Source of the DNA: an uncultured Candidatus Saccharibacteria bacterium
GTDB taxonomy: Bacteria; Patescibacteriota; Saccharimonadia; Saccharimonadales; Saccharimonadaceae
Reading direction: 5' to 3'
Length of the DNA: 64,000 nt
Assembly (NCBI GenBank): GCA_938036825.1
Contig: CALHWD010000019.1
Coordinates: forward strand, 1-64,000
A program made the translations under genes and the position numbers. The notes beneath the pieces are model-generated. The model ran no database searches, was not told the origin of the DNA, and worked only from the letters and a program-made list of their open reading frames with translations. Shown piece after piece: positions 22,748 through 31,713 of the stretch (positions are counted from its first letter, which is position 1; every line of letters begins with the position of its first letter).

Positions 22748-23248
22748 ATGGCCAATAAAACAATCTATTTTTCGCACAGCGATGAACGCTATATTGAAGG
22801 GACTTTGCCTGACCTTAGTATGAGTCTATCTGCAGCGCTGATGGCGGGTTATCGTTTGTTAGTTGAGCGGCAGCAAGCAACACACGATGGTTTTCATGAA
22901 GTACAGCTGCGCGTTGGCAAGGATGGCGTGTATCAGCATAAGGTTTTTATGGGTCGTAAGATATACAAGACAATAGCAAAGGACAAAGCAGCTCTTCGCG
23001 AACAGCGAGTGTATCTTACGCAAAAGGGCCGTTATGTGTACTATGAGCGCAATCACGCCGACTGGAACTATTGGCCTACAGGCACGCAGCGTAGCACGCA
23101 GGCCAACGATAATCCAGCGACAGTCAAACAATGGGGGCGAATGGAGGTTGTTGATACGATTGACGAGCTCGCGGCGTATATCCCAGAGCGCGCTGTGCAG
23201 AATTTGCAACAGAGCCTGGAGCAGCCAGTAGAGCATTTGGATATTTGA
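22748..23248 (+). CDS. EXLDI-family protein
   Basis: This 166-residue soluble protein ends ...VEHLDI, the E-x-L-D-I C-terminal signature after which the EXLDI family is named. The N-terminus, NKTIYFSHSDERYIE, and VQLRVGKDGVYQHKVFMGRKI look like a small beta-rich domain. The family's function is not known. GGAGG six bases upstream favours the second of two tandem ATGs. The promoter carries a perfect 22-bp palindrome, so expression is probably tightly controlled, perhaps by the protein itself or by an unlinked regulator. Confidence 0.75.
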   Translation: MANKTIYFSHSDERYIEGTLPDLSMSLSAALMAGYRLLVERQQATHDGFHEVQLRVGKDGVYQHKVFMGRKIYKTIAKDKAALREQRVYLTQKGRYVYYERNHADWNYWPTGTQRSTQANDNPATVKQWGRMEVVDTIDELAAYIPERAVQNLQQSLEQPVEHLDI

Positions 23249-23369
23249 GAGATAAGACGGTAGATAGTTTCGCATCTTTTATATGGAGTAGTGTTGGTAT
23301 ACGACGAAAGAGAATACGGTTTGTAGTGCAAGTTTGTTACATAAGTAAAGCAATCCAGGAGGAGGATTT

Positions 23370-23783
23370 ATGACACGATATTGGCTCGGCGTGGCCTCGA
23401 AAGACCACGTCCAAATAGGGGTAGGGGGTGGCTTTTGTCAGCTCTGCCATGGCAAGAAGGCACCGCTGACCCGCATGCAGCGTGGTGATTATATCCTCTA
23501 TTATTCGCCCAAGCAGGCTTTTCGATCCGCTGAGCCTTGCCAGGCTATCACGGCATGTGGTGTCGTAGCAAGTGATGACGTATATCAGCACGAGATGTTC
23601 CCAGGGTTCATCCCATACCGACGAGATATTGCCTGGCACGCGCCAGTGCGTGAGGTACCAATTGCGGTGCTGCGCACACTGCCTGGCTGGCGCGATATCA
23701 CGCCCAAGCTGCGCTTTGGTCATGTGGAGCTACCCGAGGAGCTGTTTCGGGCGATGTATGAATATATGATGGCTACTGCGTAG
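23370..23783 (+). CDS. EVE-domain protein
   Basis: This 137-residue protein opens RYWLGVASKDHVQIGVGGGFCQ and continues LTRMQRGDYILYYSP, then FIPYRRDIAW, the EVE (PUA-like) fold pattern. EVE domains bind modified bases and are often linked to restriction or stress functions; a stand-alone copy like this has no proven role. CAGGAGGAGG precedes the ATG. The long gap after the EXLDI gene leaves it unclear whether the two are co-transcribed. Confidence 0.8.
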   Translation: MTRYWLGVASKDHVQIGVGGGFCQLCHGKKAPLTRMQRGDYILYYSPKQAFRSAEPCQAITACGVVASDDVYQHEMFPGFIPYRRDIAWHAPVREVPIAVLRTLPGWRDITPKLRFGHVELPEELFRAMYEYMMATA

Positions 23784-23848
23784 CATCATACTCCATCTCC
23801 GAGAAGAGTAGCACAGCTTTACCTTGAGATGGTATACTATAACGCAGT

Positions 23849-26422
23849 ATGAAAGTCAGCCTTAATGTTATAAAACAACTTATTAACTTTGAATTGCCGC
23901 CGGTGGATGAGCTAGTGCAGCGTATTAATCAGCAGCTTGGTAAGGTAGACCGGGTAGAGAACCTGGCTGAGCATTACCGCGGCGCACGCGTGGTGCGCGT
24001 GGTAGAGTGCGCGAAGCACCCCAATGCCGACCGCCTGAGCGTGACGAAAATTGATGACGGCATGGCAGTGCCCGATGTACCGCGCGATGAAAACGGCCTG
24101 GTGCAGGTGGTGTGCGGCGCGCCCAATGTGCAAGCTGGTATATGGGCCGTGTGGCTGCCGCCTGCAAGCACGGTGCCAGCCAGTATCCTCGAGGGCGAGC
24201 CCTTTACGCTCGATGCGCGCAAGCTCCGTGGGGTGCTGAGCCAGGGCATGCTGGCTGCGGCTGATGAGCTGGCAATTGGCACCGACCACGAGGGGATTGT
24301 GGCACTGACGCCATGCGACCTGCCAGCGGGTAAGACGCTGCAACCAGGGGCTGACTTTGCCGCGCTGTTTGGCCTGGATGACTATGTGCTTGATATTGAG
24401 AACAAGATGTTTACCCACCGGCCAGATTGCTTTGGCCAGCTGGGTGTGGCGCGCGAGATTGCTGGCATCCTCCATCAACCATTTACCAGCCCTACGTGGT
24501 ATAACCTGGAGCAGGTATTTGGCGATGGCGATAGTGTGCTGCTCGCGGTTTCGAACGATATTCCGCAGCTTGTACCGCGCTTTATGGCGGTGGCCATTCG
24601 CGGCGTGCAGGTAGCGCCCAGCCCGTTTTGGCTGCAGTGCCAACTGGTGGCGATGGGGGCAAAGCCGATTAATAACATTGTGGATGCAACCAATTATGTG
24701 ATGCTAATGACGGCCCAGCCAACCCACGCCTATGATTACGATACGCTCCAGGGCGGGCAGCTTGGCGTGCGTATGGCGCGGCAGGGCGAAACGCTGGCGC
24801 TACTGAGCGGCAAGACGATTGAGCTGACGCCAGATGATATTGTGATTGCCGACGGGCAAGGTCCGGTGGCCTTGGGCGGTATTATGGGCGGCAGCCGCAC
24901 TGAAGTATCGGCTACAACCACGACGATTGTACTGGAGTGTGCCACCTTTGATATGTACGCAGTGCGCAAAATGGCCATGCGCCACGGTGTATTTACCGAT
25001 GCACTGGCCCGCTTTAACAAAGGTCAGTCGCCCCTGCAAAACCCAGCTGTGCTGAACCGGCTGATCGGTATGGTGGGCGGTGAGCAGGCGAGCCACGTAG
25101 CGGATAGTAAGCCATTTACGAGTGAACATGGTGGGATTCTTGATGATTATTTTGCAGGGAAGTACGAGCCTGCAACCATAGACATAACGAGTAGATTTAT
25201 TAATCAGCGGCTTGGCTCTCACCTTACCGAAAACGACATCTGTACTTTGCTCAATAACGTTGAAATCCACAGTCATGGCCCAGAGAAAGAGCTTGGCTAT
25301 ATCTGCCTGCAGGTGCCTTTCTGGCGGACAGACCTGGAAACCAAAGAGGATATTGTTGAGGAAATTGGCCGGCTGCATGGCTTTGATACTGTGCCGCGCC
25401 AGCTGCCTATGCGTCGTATTCAGCCAGCGCGCAAGAACCCCCGCCGTGAGCTGAGGCGCGTTGTGCGCGAGGCATTAGCCAGGGCGGGTGCCAACGAAGT
25501 GCTGAGCTACAGCTTTGTGCACGAGCGCGTACTCAAGGGCGCAGGCCAAGACTCAGCCCAGGCCTTCCGACTTTCAAATGCTCTCAGCCCAGACCTCCAG
25601 TACTATCGCCTGAGTGTGCTGCCGAGCTTACTCGATAAAGTCCATGCTAATATCAAAGCAGGACACAACGAATTTATGTTGTTCGAAATCGGCAAGGGTC
25701 ACACCAAGGCACAAATGGGCAAGGATGGTCTGCCAGCTGAACAATCACTGATTGATCTTGTGTATAGTAGCAAAAAGCCACAAATCGGTGCCGCCTTTTA
25801 CCGGGTGCGGGCAACGCTCGACCAACTGGCGCATGATAGCGGTCTGACTCTCGTTTATACGCCAGTCGCAGCAGCTCAAGATGATCCAGTATATGCACCT
25901 TTTGACATTAATCGTTCGGCTCATATCTGGGTGGAAAGTAGTGAGACGACGGGTCAGCCCGAGCGGCAGCTTATTGGTGTGGTTGGTGAGCTGCGCCCGG
26001 CAGTAGTGAAGCATTTCAAGCTCCCTGATTATACTGCAGCGGCATCACTTTGCCTTGATGTGATGGAGCAGGTATGGCGCGATACGGCGGTGCACTACCA
26101 GCCAATGAGTCGCTACCCTACCACCGCGCGCGATATCTCGATCCAAACAAGCATAGAGGTTACCTATGATGAACTCATGCAAGCAGTCTCGAGCGCTATG
26201 ACTCAGGCTAGCGAAACATACCCAGATGTAACGATCCGCGATCTCACGCCACTGAGTATTTACAAAGCAACCCCTGATGCATCACATCAAACCACCACAT
26301 TTCGCCTAACGCTATCGAGTAGCCAAGCAACACTGAGTGCTGAGCGTGTCCGTTCGATCATTCGGACAGTGTTTGCGCCCGAGCAGCATGTGCTGTTTCA
26401 GGGTGTGGACTTTGGCGAATGA
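23849..26422 (+). CDS. pheT: phenylalanyl-tRNA synthetase beta subunit
   Basis: This 857-residue protein has the full PheT domain order: a tRNA-binding OB domain (about 40-150, KHPNADRLSVTKID, VVCGAPN), the B3/B4 editing domain (about 200-400), B5, the pseudo-catalytic core, and a C-terminal FDX-ACB domain (SRYPTTARDISI). It is slightly longer than usual. TATACT (23833-23838) lies 10 bases before the ATG. The 3' end overlaps the converging thrE gene by 25 bases. It is separated from pheS by 6 kb and lies on the other strand. Confidence 0.96.
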   Translation: MKVSLNVIKQLINFELPPVDELVQRINQQLGKVDRVENLAEHYRGARVVRVVECAKHPNADRLSVTKIDDGMAVPDVPRDENGLVQVVCGAPNVQAGIWAVWLPPASTVPASILEGEPFTLDARKLRGVLSQGMLAAADELAIGTDHEGIVALTPCDLPAGKTLQPGADFAALFGLDDYVLDIENKMFTHRPDCFGQLGVAREIAGILHQPFTSPTWYNLEQVFGDGDSVLLAVSNDIPQLVPRFMAVAIRGVQVAPSPFWLQCQLVAMGAKPINNIVDATNYVMLMTAQPTHAYDYDTLQGGQLGVRMARQGETLALLSGKTIELTPDDIVIADGQGPVALGGIMGGSRTEVSATTTTIVLECATFDMYAVRKMAMRHGVFTDALARFNKGQSPLQNPAVLNRLIGMVGGEQASHVADSKPFTSEHGGILDDYFAGKYEPATIDITSRFINQRLGSHLTENDICTLLNNVEIHSHGPEKELGYICLQVPFWRTDLETKEDIVEEIGRLHGFDTVPRQLPMRRIQPARKNPRRELRRVVREALARAGANEVLSYSFVHERVLKGAGQDSAQAFRLSNALSPDLQYYRLSVLPSLLDKVHANIKAGHNEFMLFEIGKGHTKAQMGKDGLPAEQSLIDLVYSSKKPQIGAAFYRVRATLDQLAHDSGLTLVYTPVAAAQDDPVYAPFDINRSAHIWVESSETTGQPERQLIGVVGELRPAVVKHFKLPDYTAAASLCLDVMEQVWRDTAVHYQPMSRYPTTARDISIQTSIEVTYDELMQAVSSAMTQASETYPDVTIRDLTPLSIYKATPDASHQTTTFRLTLSSSQATLSAERVRSIIRTVFAPEQHVLFQGVDFGE

Positions 26423-27816
26423 GGTTGATGTAGGCGACGCTGTGGTAGGCGATTGCGCAGGCGGAGGAAACTCCGCCGCGTGGGTCGACCAATCAGCACG
26501 CCAAATGACGCACCAGCCGCAATGGCAATAGCGATGAGGACAGCACGCACCAGCAGGCCTGCCTCGCTTGAGCCAGTCGTCACGACGCCCATGAGCCCAT
26601 TGTAGAGCGTGACGCCTGGCACGAGCGGGACGATTCCGGCATTGACAATGGCAAGGCTGGGCATATGCCACAAACGGGAAGCGGTTGTCGCAATAAAGCC
26701 AATTACCAAGCCCGCTGCCGCACTGGCCGCAATAGCAGACATGCTCCAGCCAGTAATGGCGAGGTATATATCATAGCCAAGCATGCCAGTTGCACCAGCC
26801 AGAATGATGCCGACTGGCTGAGTGTGGTTGCCCAGGGCAAAGGTGGCAGCAATGGCGGCGGCTCCGATATACTGATACATTGTGCCGGTCAGCTGCAACT
26901 GATCGGGCGTGGCAACAAATTCAATCCCAAAACGCCGCGCTGTATACAGACCAATCATCACACCAATCACCACACCCATCGTCATCATCGCTACCTTAAG
27001 GAGCCGGCCTGTCGCCGTCACGTAATATTCGTCGATTGCATCTTGGAAGGCACCAACGATCATCATCCCTGCCACTAAGAGCACGATGCCACTAACGGTT
27101 ATGATGGTTGGGTTGATGATACCAAGAACATCGAGATAATGGTTGGTGGCAAGCCACGTGATGATGGTTGCAACCAATGTAATAACGCTTGCTGCGATGA
27201 TTTGAGTAAAGAACACAGGAAGAGCAATGCGATTTAAACGGCCTAGCAGCCACATAATCGTCACACCCATCACAAAGGTGGCAAAAATTACTGGTAGCGA
27301 CGCTGTATAGAGCAAGGCCGAGCCAGCACTGAGTCCGCCGCCTGCCAGATAAATTACCCAAGGTGGATAGCGTCGTGGCTTGGCAAGGATAGCATCGAGC
27401 TCGCGCTCGGCAGCATCGAGGGTGAGCGCTCCCTCGGCAATAGTAGCGGCCAGGGTTTGGAGGCATTGCATATGTTGGTAGTTGATCTCGCGCGGTGGGA
27501 TGGTGCGCAGGAGCGTTAGTGGTTCGTAATCGTTACCTCGATCTTGCGATAAAATAAGTTGCGACGAAATAACGTCGATGTGCACTTTGCGGGTACAGTA
27601 GGTGTCCGTAATACTGAGCGCCATATGAACGACATTTTGGGCTGGTGTGCCCATTGAAATGAGCTGGTCGGCAATGCTCATTGCTAGGCGCAGAGCGCGC
27701 ATATTGGGTGTGAGAGCACCATCAAGTTTCTCGACTGGTGCTGATTGCAGCGCAGTCGTGCCGCCAATAGCCAGGCGGGCAAGCAGAGGTGAAAATAAGG
27801 TGTGGAGACGGTTCAT
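26398..27816 (-). CDS. thrE: ThrE-family threonine/serine exporter
   Basis: The 472-residue protein has an N-terminal soluble domain (about 40-160, with ADQLISMGTPAQNV and ITDTYCTRKVHIDV) and some ten membrane helices, ending in a basic R/H/P-rich tail. This matches the single-chain ThrE/DUF1212 exporters that move threonine, serine and related small molecules out of the cell. Whether it exports or takes up a metabolite here is not known. TATACT (27825-27830, leftward) lies eight bases before the ATG. It overlaps the end of pheT tail to tail. Confidence 0.85.
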   Translation of the reverse strand: MNRLHTLFSPLLARLAIGGTTALQSAPVEKLDGALTPNMRALRLAMSIADQLISMGTPAQNVVHMALSITDTYCTRKVHIDVISSQLILSQDRGNDYEPLTLLRTIPPREINYQHMQCLQTLAATIAEGALTLDAAERELDAILAKPRRYPPWVIYLAGGGLSAGSALLYTASLPVIFATFVMGVTIMWLLGRLNRIALPVFFTQIIAASVITLVATIITWLATNHYLDVLGIINPTIITVSGIVLLVAGMMIVGAFQDAIDEYYVTATGRLLKVAMMTMGVVIGVMIGLYTARRFGIEFVATPDQLQLTGTMYQYIGAAAIAATFALGNHTQPVGIILAGATGMLGYDIYLAITGWSMSAIAASAAAGLVIGFIATTASRLWHMPSLAIVNAGIVPLVPGVTLYNGLMGVVTTGSSEAGLLVRAVLIAIAIAAGASFGVLIGRPTRRSFLRLRNRLPQRRLHQPHSPKSTP

Positions 27817-28000
27817 CGCTTTTTAGTATACTGAGAAAAATCGTCATTGCAAGAGGCGTGTTGGCCGATGGTTGTTCGCGTGGTGTTTCTGCGCAAAGCA
27901 AGGTGGCAGTGAGCAATAGGATTAACAAGGAGTATACAGCAAAGACTAGACAGCATTTATCGTCGCGACCTCTGTTATCTAGCAGTCATACTGGCAAGTG

Positions 28001-28009
28001 TGCTATACT
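28001..28009 (+). promoter_or_regulatory. extended -10 promoter of the FKBP-trxB operon
   Basis: TGC-TATACT, with transcription expected about 30 bases before the FKBP gene, leaving room for its AGAGGAG ribosome site. The region to thrE (27831-28000) shows no gene. Confidence 0.6.
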
Positions 28010-28045
28010 GGGCAAGATAGATTAGTCGATGAAACAAGAGGAGTT

Positions 28046-28735
28046 ATGGCAACAACCAAGACACAACGCTGGATTATTATTGTTATTTTGGTCGCGACGG
28101 TTGTCGGGATACTAGGGTCATTTGCGGCGACGTTTCTCGCTTCGGAGAACTACAAGAATGACCAAGCCAAAGCGCAAAAGGCGCAAGAAAAATACCAGAA
28201 GCTCATGAAGGATTACCAAGCTAAGACAGCTGCTCAAGCGCAAGAGTTGTCAAACAAATATTATCCAACCTTTAGCCAATATACGAGCCGGGTTAGTGAG
28301 TTTGATCGGGATAGCGTGAAGGAGCTCTCCAGCGAAGACTTGGTGGTTGGCGATGGTGAGGAGATCAAGGATAATACGGCATTTGCGGCCTACTACATTG
28401 GCTGGAACCCAAAAGGCAAGGTATTTGACCAATCTATCAAAGACGGCAAGCTTGATGCACCATTTGCCGTTGAGGGTGGGCTCAAGAGCGCGAGTGTCAT
28501 CACTGGCTGGAAGGAAGGCATCAAGGGGATGCGCCTTGGTGGAGTACGTGAGCTAACCATCCCTTCCGACAAAGCATACGGCGAGAAAGGCCAAGGCAAT
28601 GACATTCCCGCCAATACTCCACTGAAGTTCGTCGTGATGGCAGTGCCAAAGCCAGCTACGATCGATACTTCGGAACTATTGAAGGCATACCAAGAAGGTC
28701 AAGGAGGGAGCAACTATGGACAACACTACCAATAA
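28046..28735 (+). CDS. membrane-anchored FKBP-type peptidyl-prolyl isomerase
   Basis: This 229-residue protein has one N-terminal membrane helix (about 10-32), a lysine- and glutamine-rich coiled coil (35-75), and an FKBP domain: YYIGWNPKGKVFDQS, VITGWKEGIKGMRLGG, IPSDKAYGEKG and DIPANTPLKFVV. It should help fold exported proteins at the outer face of the membrane. The ATG follows AGAGGAG. Its last 20 bases overlap the trxB start, so isomerase and thioredoxin reductase are coupled. Confidence 0.9.
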   Translation: MATTKTQRWIIIVILVATVVGILGSFAATFLASENYKNDQAKAQKAQEKYQKLMKDYQAKTAAQAQELSNKYYPTFSQYTSRVSEFDRDSVKELSSEDLVVGDGEEIKDNTAFAAYYIGWNPKGKVFDQSIKDGKLDAPFAVEGGLKSASVITGWKEGIKGMRLGGVRELTIPSDKAYGEKGQGNDIPANTPLKFVVMAVPKPATIDTSELLKAYQEGQGGSNYGQHYQ

Positions 28736-29675
28736 ACCAATCCAGACACCAGCCTACGACGTTGTCATGATTGGCGCGGGGCCAAGCGCTCTGGCTGCCG
28801 CGGTATATACGACGCGTGAGAACCTACAGACGGTATTATATGAAAAAGCAGTGATTGGTGGTCTGGCAGCGATTACCGATAAGATCGATAACTACCCAGG
28901 TTTTGCTGATGGCGTAGCAGGCCTCAACCTCGCCGAGCAGCTGCAGCGCCAGGCAGAGCGCTTTGGGGCGCAGATTGAGCTGGGTGAGGTATCGAGCCTC
29001 CGCAAAGATGGCAATGATACGATTGTGACAGTCGACGGGCAGGATGTGCGTGCCCGTGCGGTGTTGATTGCCACTGGCAGTGCATATAACAAGCTTGGTA
29101 TCCCTGGCGAAGATGCATTGTATGGTCGCGGCGTACACTACTGTGCAACCTGCGATGGTGCGTTTTATAAAGGCAAGCGACTGGTGGTGATCGGTGGCGG
29201 TAATTCTGGCTTGCAAGAGGCGATGTTCTTGACTCGCTTTGCGGAGCATATCGACCTGCTGGTGCGGAGCACAATCAAAGCGAGTGAGATCCTCCAGACC
29301 GACCTGCAGCCCTTTATCGAGCGAGGACAAATTAGCGTCCATCTCCATACCGAATCGACTGAAATTATAGCAGAGGACGGCAAAGTAACTGGTGTTGCAG
29401 CCATCAGTAATGGCCAACCAACTACCTTCGCCTGTGATGGGGTGTTTGTCTTTGTTGGTCTTAAGCCAAACACTGGCTTTTTGCAGGGTACGCCCGTCCA
29501 GCTCGATGAGCGGGGGTTGATTATCACCAATGAGCACCTCGAGACGACGATGCCTGGCGTCTTTGCCAGTGGCGATGTGCGTAGTGGCGCAACGATGCAG
29601 ATCGCGACTGCGGTGGGCGAAGGCGCGACGGCTGCTTTGAGCATCCGTGAGTATATTCAGCAGCACAAAGCGTAG
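28716..29675 (+). CDS. trxB: thioredoxin reductase
   Basis: The 319-residue flavoenzyme has the N-terminal FAD motif VVMIGAGPSALAAA, the redox-active pair in YCATCDGAFYKG, the NADPH motif VVIGGGNSGLQEA, and a closing FASGDVRSG. It reduces thioredoxin with NADPH. AAGGAGGG precedes the ATG inside the FKBP gene. Two terminators follow (29767-29799 and 29852-29877). Confidence 0.94.
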   Translation: MDNTTNKPIQTPAYDVVMIGAGPSALAAAVYTTRENLQTVLYEKAVIGGLAAITDKIDNYPGFADGVAGLNLAEQLQRQAERFGAQIELGEVSSLRKDGNDTIVTVDGQDVRARAVLIATGSAYNKLGIPGEDALYGRGVHYCATCDGAFYKGKRLVVIGGGNSGLQEAMFLTRFAEHIDLLVRSTIKASEILQTDLQPFIERGQISVHLHTESTEIIAEDGKVTGVAAISNGQPTTFACDGVFVFVGLKPNTGFLQGTPVQLDERGLIITNEHLETTMPGVFASGDVRSGATMQIATAVGEGATAALSIREYIQQHKA

Positions 29676-29766
29676 AATTAGAATAGATAGTGCTAGTGTG
29701 AGGTAGCTAAAAGCCTGGATTGCAAAATGTCAGTCCCTTAGTAGTATCTCCTTTCTATCTGATAAA

Positions 29767-29799
29767 GTAAAAAATCAGTCGTAATGGCTGATTTTTTAC
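29767..29799 (+). terminator. terminator after trxB
   Basis: GTAAAAAATCAG and CTGATTTTTTAC form a 12-bp stem with a 9-base loop and a long T tract. Confidence 0.85.
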
Positions 29800-29851
29800 T
29801 CGTGTGAAGATGAAGTTGATACACCTAGAGAGGTTGCTTGCCAACTGCACT

Positions 29852-29877
29852 AAAAGAGCTACCGTCTGCTCTTTTTG
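29852..29877 (+). terminator. second terminator after trxB
   Basis: AAAAGAGC and GCTCTTTT form an 8-bp stem followed by T residues, 53 bases after the first terminator. Confidence 0.65.
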
Positions 29878-30075
29878 GTTGCTTTTTCGATAAACTCTTT
29901 AGGTGCTTACTCGATTATTGCTCCTCTGCATTGAATTGGATAGTGGTAATATTCGTCCACAGAAAGGAACGGAGAAGCCTAGCATCACCCAAATAAGACG
30001 TTAGTTGGATTCAGACAATATTCCTAATCTCGCACGACAGGCGTACTGTGTCTTATCAGATAGCTTCACATGTTA
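29878..30075. other. intergenic stretch, nothing recognised
   Basis: The rest of the 400-base gap between trxB and the GDPD gene holds no frame or repeat I can support. Confidence 0.55.
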
Positions 30076-30768
30076 TCAACTAAAGCGTCGTAGCTCAGCA
30101 AGAAACTTATCTGGATAGTTGGTAACGACGCCGTCGATGCCGCGCTCGGCAAGCTGCTGCAAGGCACCTGGGCGATTGACCGTATAGACGTAGGTAAAGA
30201 GATTCGACCGACGTGCAATCTCTATCGCCAGTGGATGTGCATACAAGCGATGAAACCCTACTGCGGTGAAGTTGAGCTTTCGCTGATAGGCCAAGAATGC
30301 AAAGGGATTATTGCGGTGAAGTAGAGCAAGATTGGCCTGAGGCGCAAGCTGCCGAAATTGCCGAAGCTCGCGTACGGAGAATGACGAGAGTAGTACATTA
30401 TCCCAATCATCTGGCGATGTGATGGAGCGGGTGAGGAGCTGATACGTTGGCTCGGCGCTACCGTGCCCTTTGAGCTCAATATTGAGTAACACAACGCCAA
30501 AAAAACGGTCTAGCACTGCGAGGAGCGATGGAATAGGCTGCTCACTGGTGAGGGCCTGCAACTCGGTATACGTCAGATGGCTGATTGATTCATTTCGGTG
30601 GTGGGTACGTAGCAGGCGATTATCATGTGCCACCACAGGAATACCGTCGCGCGTCAATCGCACATCTAGCTCAAGCATATCAGCACCCGCCGCGACACCC
30701 GCTGCCATAGCGTCGATAGTGTTCTCTGGTGCGAGTCCAGCCGCACCGCGATGACCAATGATTAACAT
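30076..30768 (-). CDS. glycerophosphodiester phosphodiesterase
   Basis: This 230-residue TIM-barrel protein has the GDPD signature HRGAAGLAPENT and ELDVRLTRDGIPVVAHD, with metal ligands Glu and Asp and the catalytic His pair, and the third metal Glu in NIELKG. It has no signal peptide, so it acts in the cytoplasm, splitting glycerophosphodiesters into glycerol-3-phosphate and an alcohol. TATAAT (30778-30783, leftward) lies nine bases before the ATG. Confidence 0.93.
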   Translation of the reverse strand: MLIIGHRGAAGLAPENTIDAMAAGVAAGADMLELDVRLTRDGIPVVAHDNRLLRTHHRNESISHLTYTELQALTSEQPIPSLLAVLDRFFGVVLLNIELKGHGSAEPTYQLLTRSITSPDDWDNVLLSSFSVRELRQFRQLAPQANLALLHRNNPFAFLAYQRKLNFTAVGFHRLYAHPLAIEIARRSNLFTYVYTVNRPGALQQLAERGIDGVVTNYPDKFLAELRRFS

Positions 30769-30876
30769 GCTAGCAGTATTATACCATCAAATGGGTTGGT
30801 GATGAGGATAATGTGCTTGCAGAGCAAGGTTGCACTGCCAGCGCATCTTCTTTTGCTATTACCGAGCAGATTTTGC

Positions 30877-30882
30877 TAAAAT
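30877..30882 (+). promoter_or_regulatory. -10 element of ppa
   Basis: TAAAAT preceded by TGC; TTGCTA lies 18 bp upstream (30853-30858). Confidence 0.5.
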
Positions 30883-30915
30883 AAAACAGATAGCAACAGA
30901 AAGGAGCTAATACAA

Positions 30916-31446
30916 ATGGCAGATTTTAATAAAGTACTGACACCCGGTGATGTTGACGCTGGCATCGTCAATGTAGTGGTGGAGATTCCGCAGGGGAGCT
31001 ACCACAAAATTGAGTGGGATCGCGACCTCGCAGTGATGAAGCTCGACCGGGTCGAGCCAGCAATCTTTGCCAAGCCAACCAACTATGGCTTCATTCCACA
31101 AACCCTAGATGAAGATGGTGACGAGCTCGATGCGCTCATTATCACCGATCAGCCACTAACAACTGGTGTCGTCTTGGAGGGTAAGGTGATTGGCGTGCTA
31201 GAGTTTGTAGACGATGACGAGGTGGATGATAAGGTGATCGTCGTGCCAGCAGATGACCGCAACACAGGTGATGCAATCAACTCGCTCGAAGATCTCCCTG
31301 CTGCAACCCTCAAGCAAATCGAGCACCACTTTAATCACTACAAAGATCTCAAGAAGCCTGGCACTACTGTAGTGAAGGGCTTTGGTGACACCGTGCGTGC
31401 CAAGCAGATTATCCATGAATCTATTGCGCGTTGGAATGAACGCTAG
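30916..31446 (+). CDS. ppa: inorganic pyrophosphatase (family I)
   Basis: This 176-residue enzyme has the family I pattern: VVVEIPQGSYHKIEWD, YGFIPQTLDEDGDELDALI (D-x-D-x-x-D metal site) and VVPADDRN, ending HHFNHYKDLK. It hydrolyses pyrophosphate to phosphate and pulls biosynthetic reactions forward. AGAAAGGAG precedes the ATG. A strong terminator follows. Confidence 0.96.
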   Translation: MADFNKVLTPGDVDAGIVNVVVEIPQGSYHKIEWDRDLAVMKLDRVEPAIFAKPTNYGFIPQTLDEDGDELDALIITDQPLTTGVVLEGKVIGVLEFVDDDEVDDKVIVVPADDRNTGDAINSLEDLPAATLKQIEHHFNHYKDLKKPGTTVVKGFGDTVRAKQIIHESIARWNER

Positions 31447-31461
31447 ATAACGCGTTTAAGC

Positions 31462-31498
31462 AAATACAAAATACCCCACTGGGGTATTTTGTATTTTT
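31462..31498 (+). terminator. terminator after ppa
   Basis: AAATACAAAATACCCC and GGGGTATTTTGTATTT form a perfect 16-bp stem with a 4-base loop. Confidence 0.9.
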
Positions 31499-31713
31499 AC
31501 TTCAACCTCTGGAATCCTCTAGGTTACTATAAGCAGTTAGTACTTGCACAATATTGCTTTATCAAGAAAGTCAGAGGCTCGCAGGCTGGTTATCACAATA
31601 GGCTACCCACATCTGTTGGATAATAATGGCGATAGAGGGAACAAGGTTGCGGCAGATCGATAATTTTAGAGACTTAAGTCAAGATGCGTGGCAATTATCT
31701 AACGTTACCTCAG

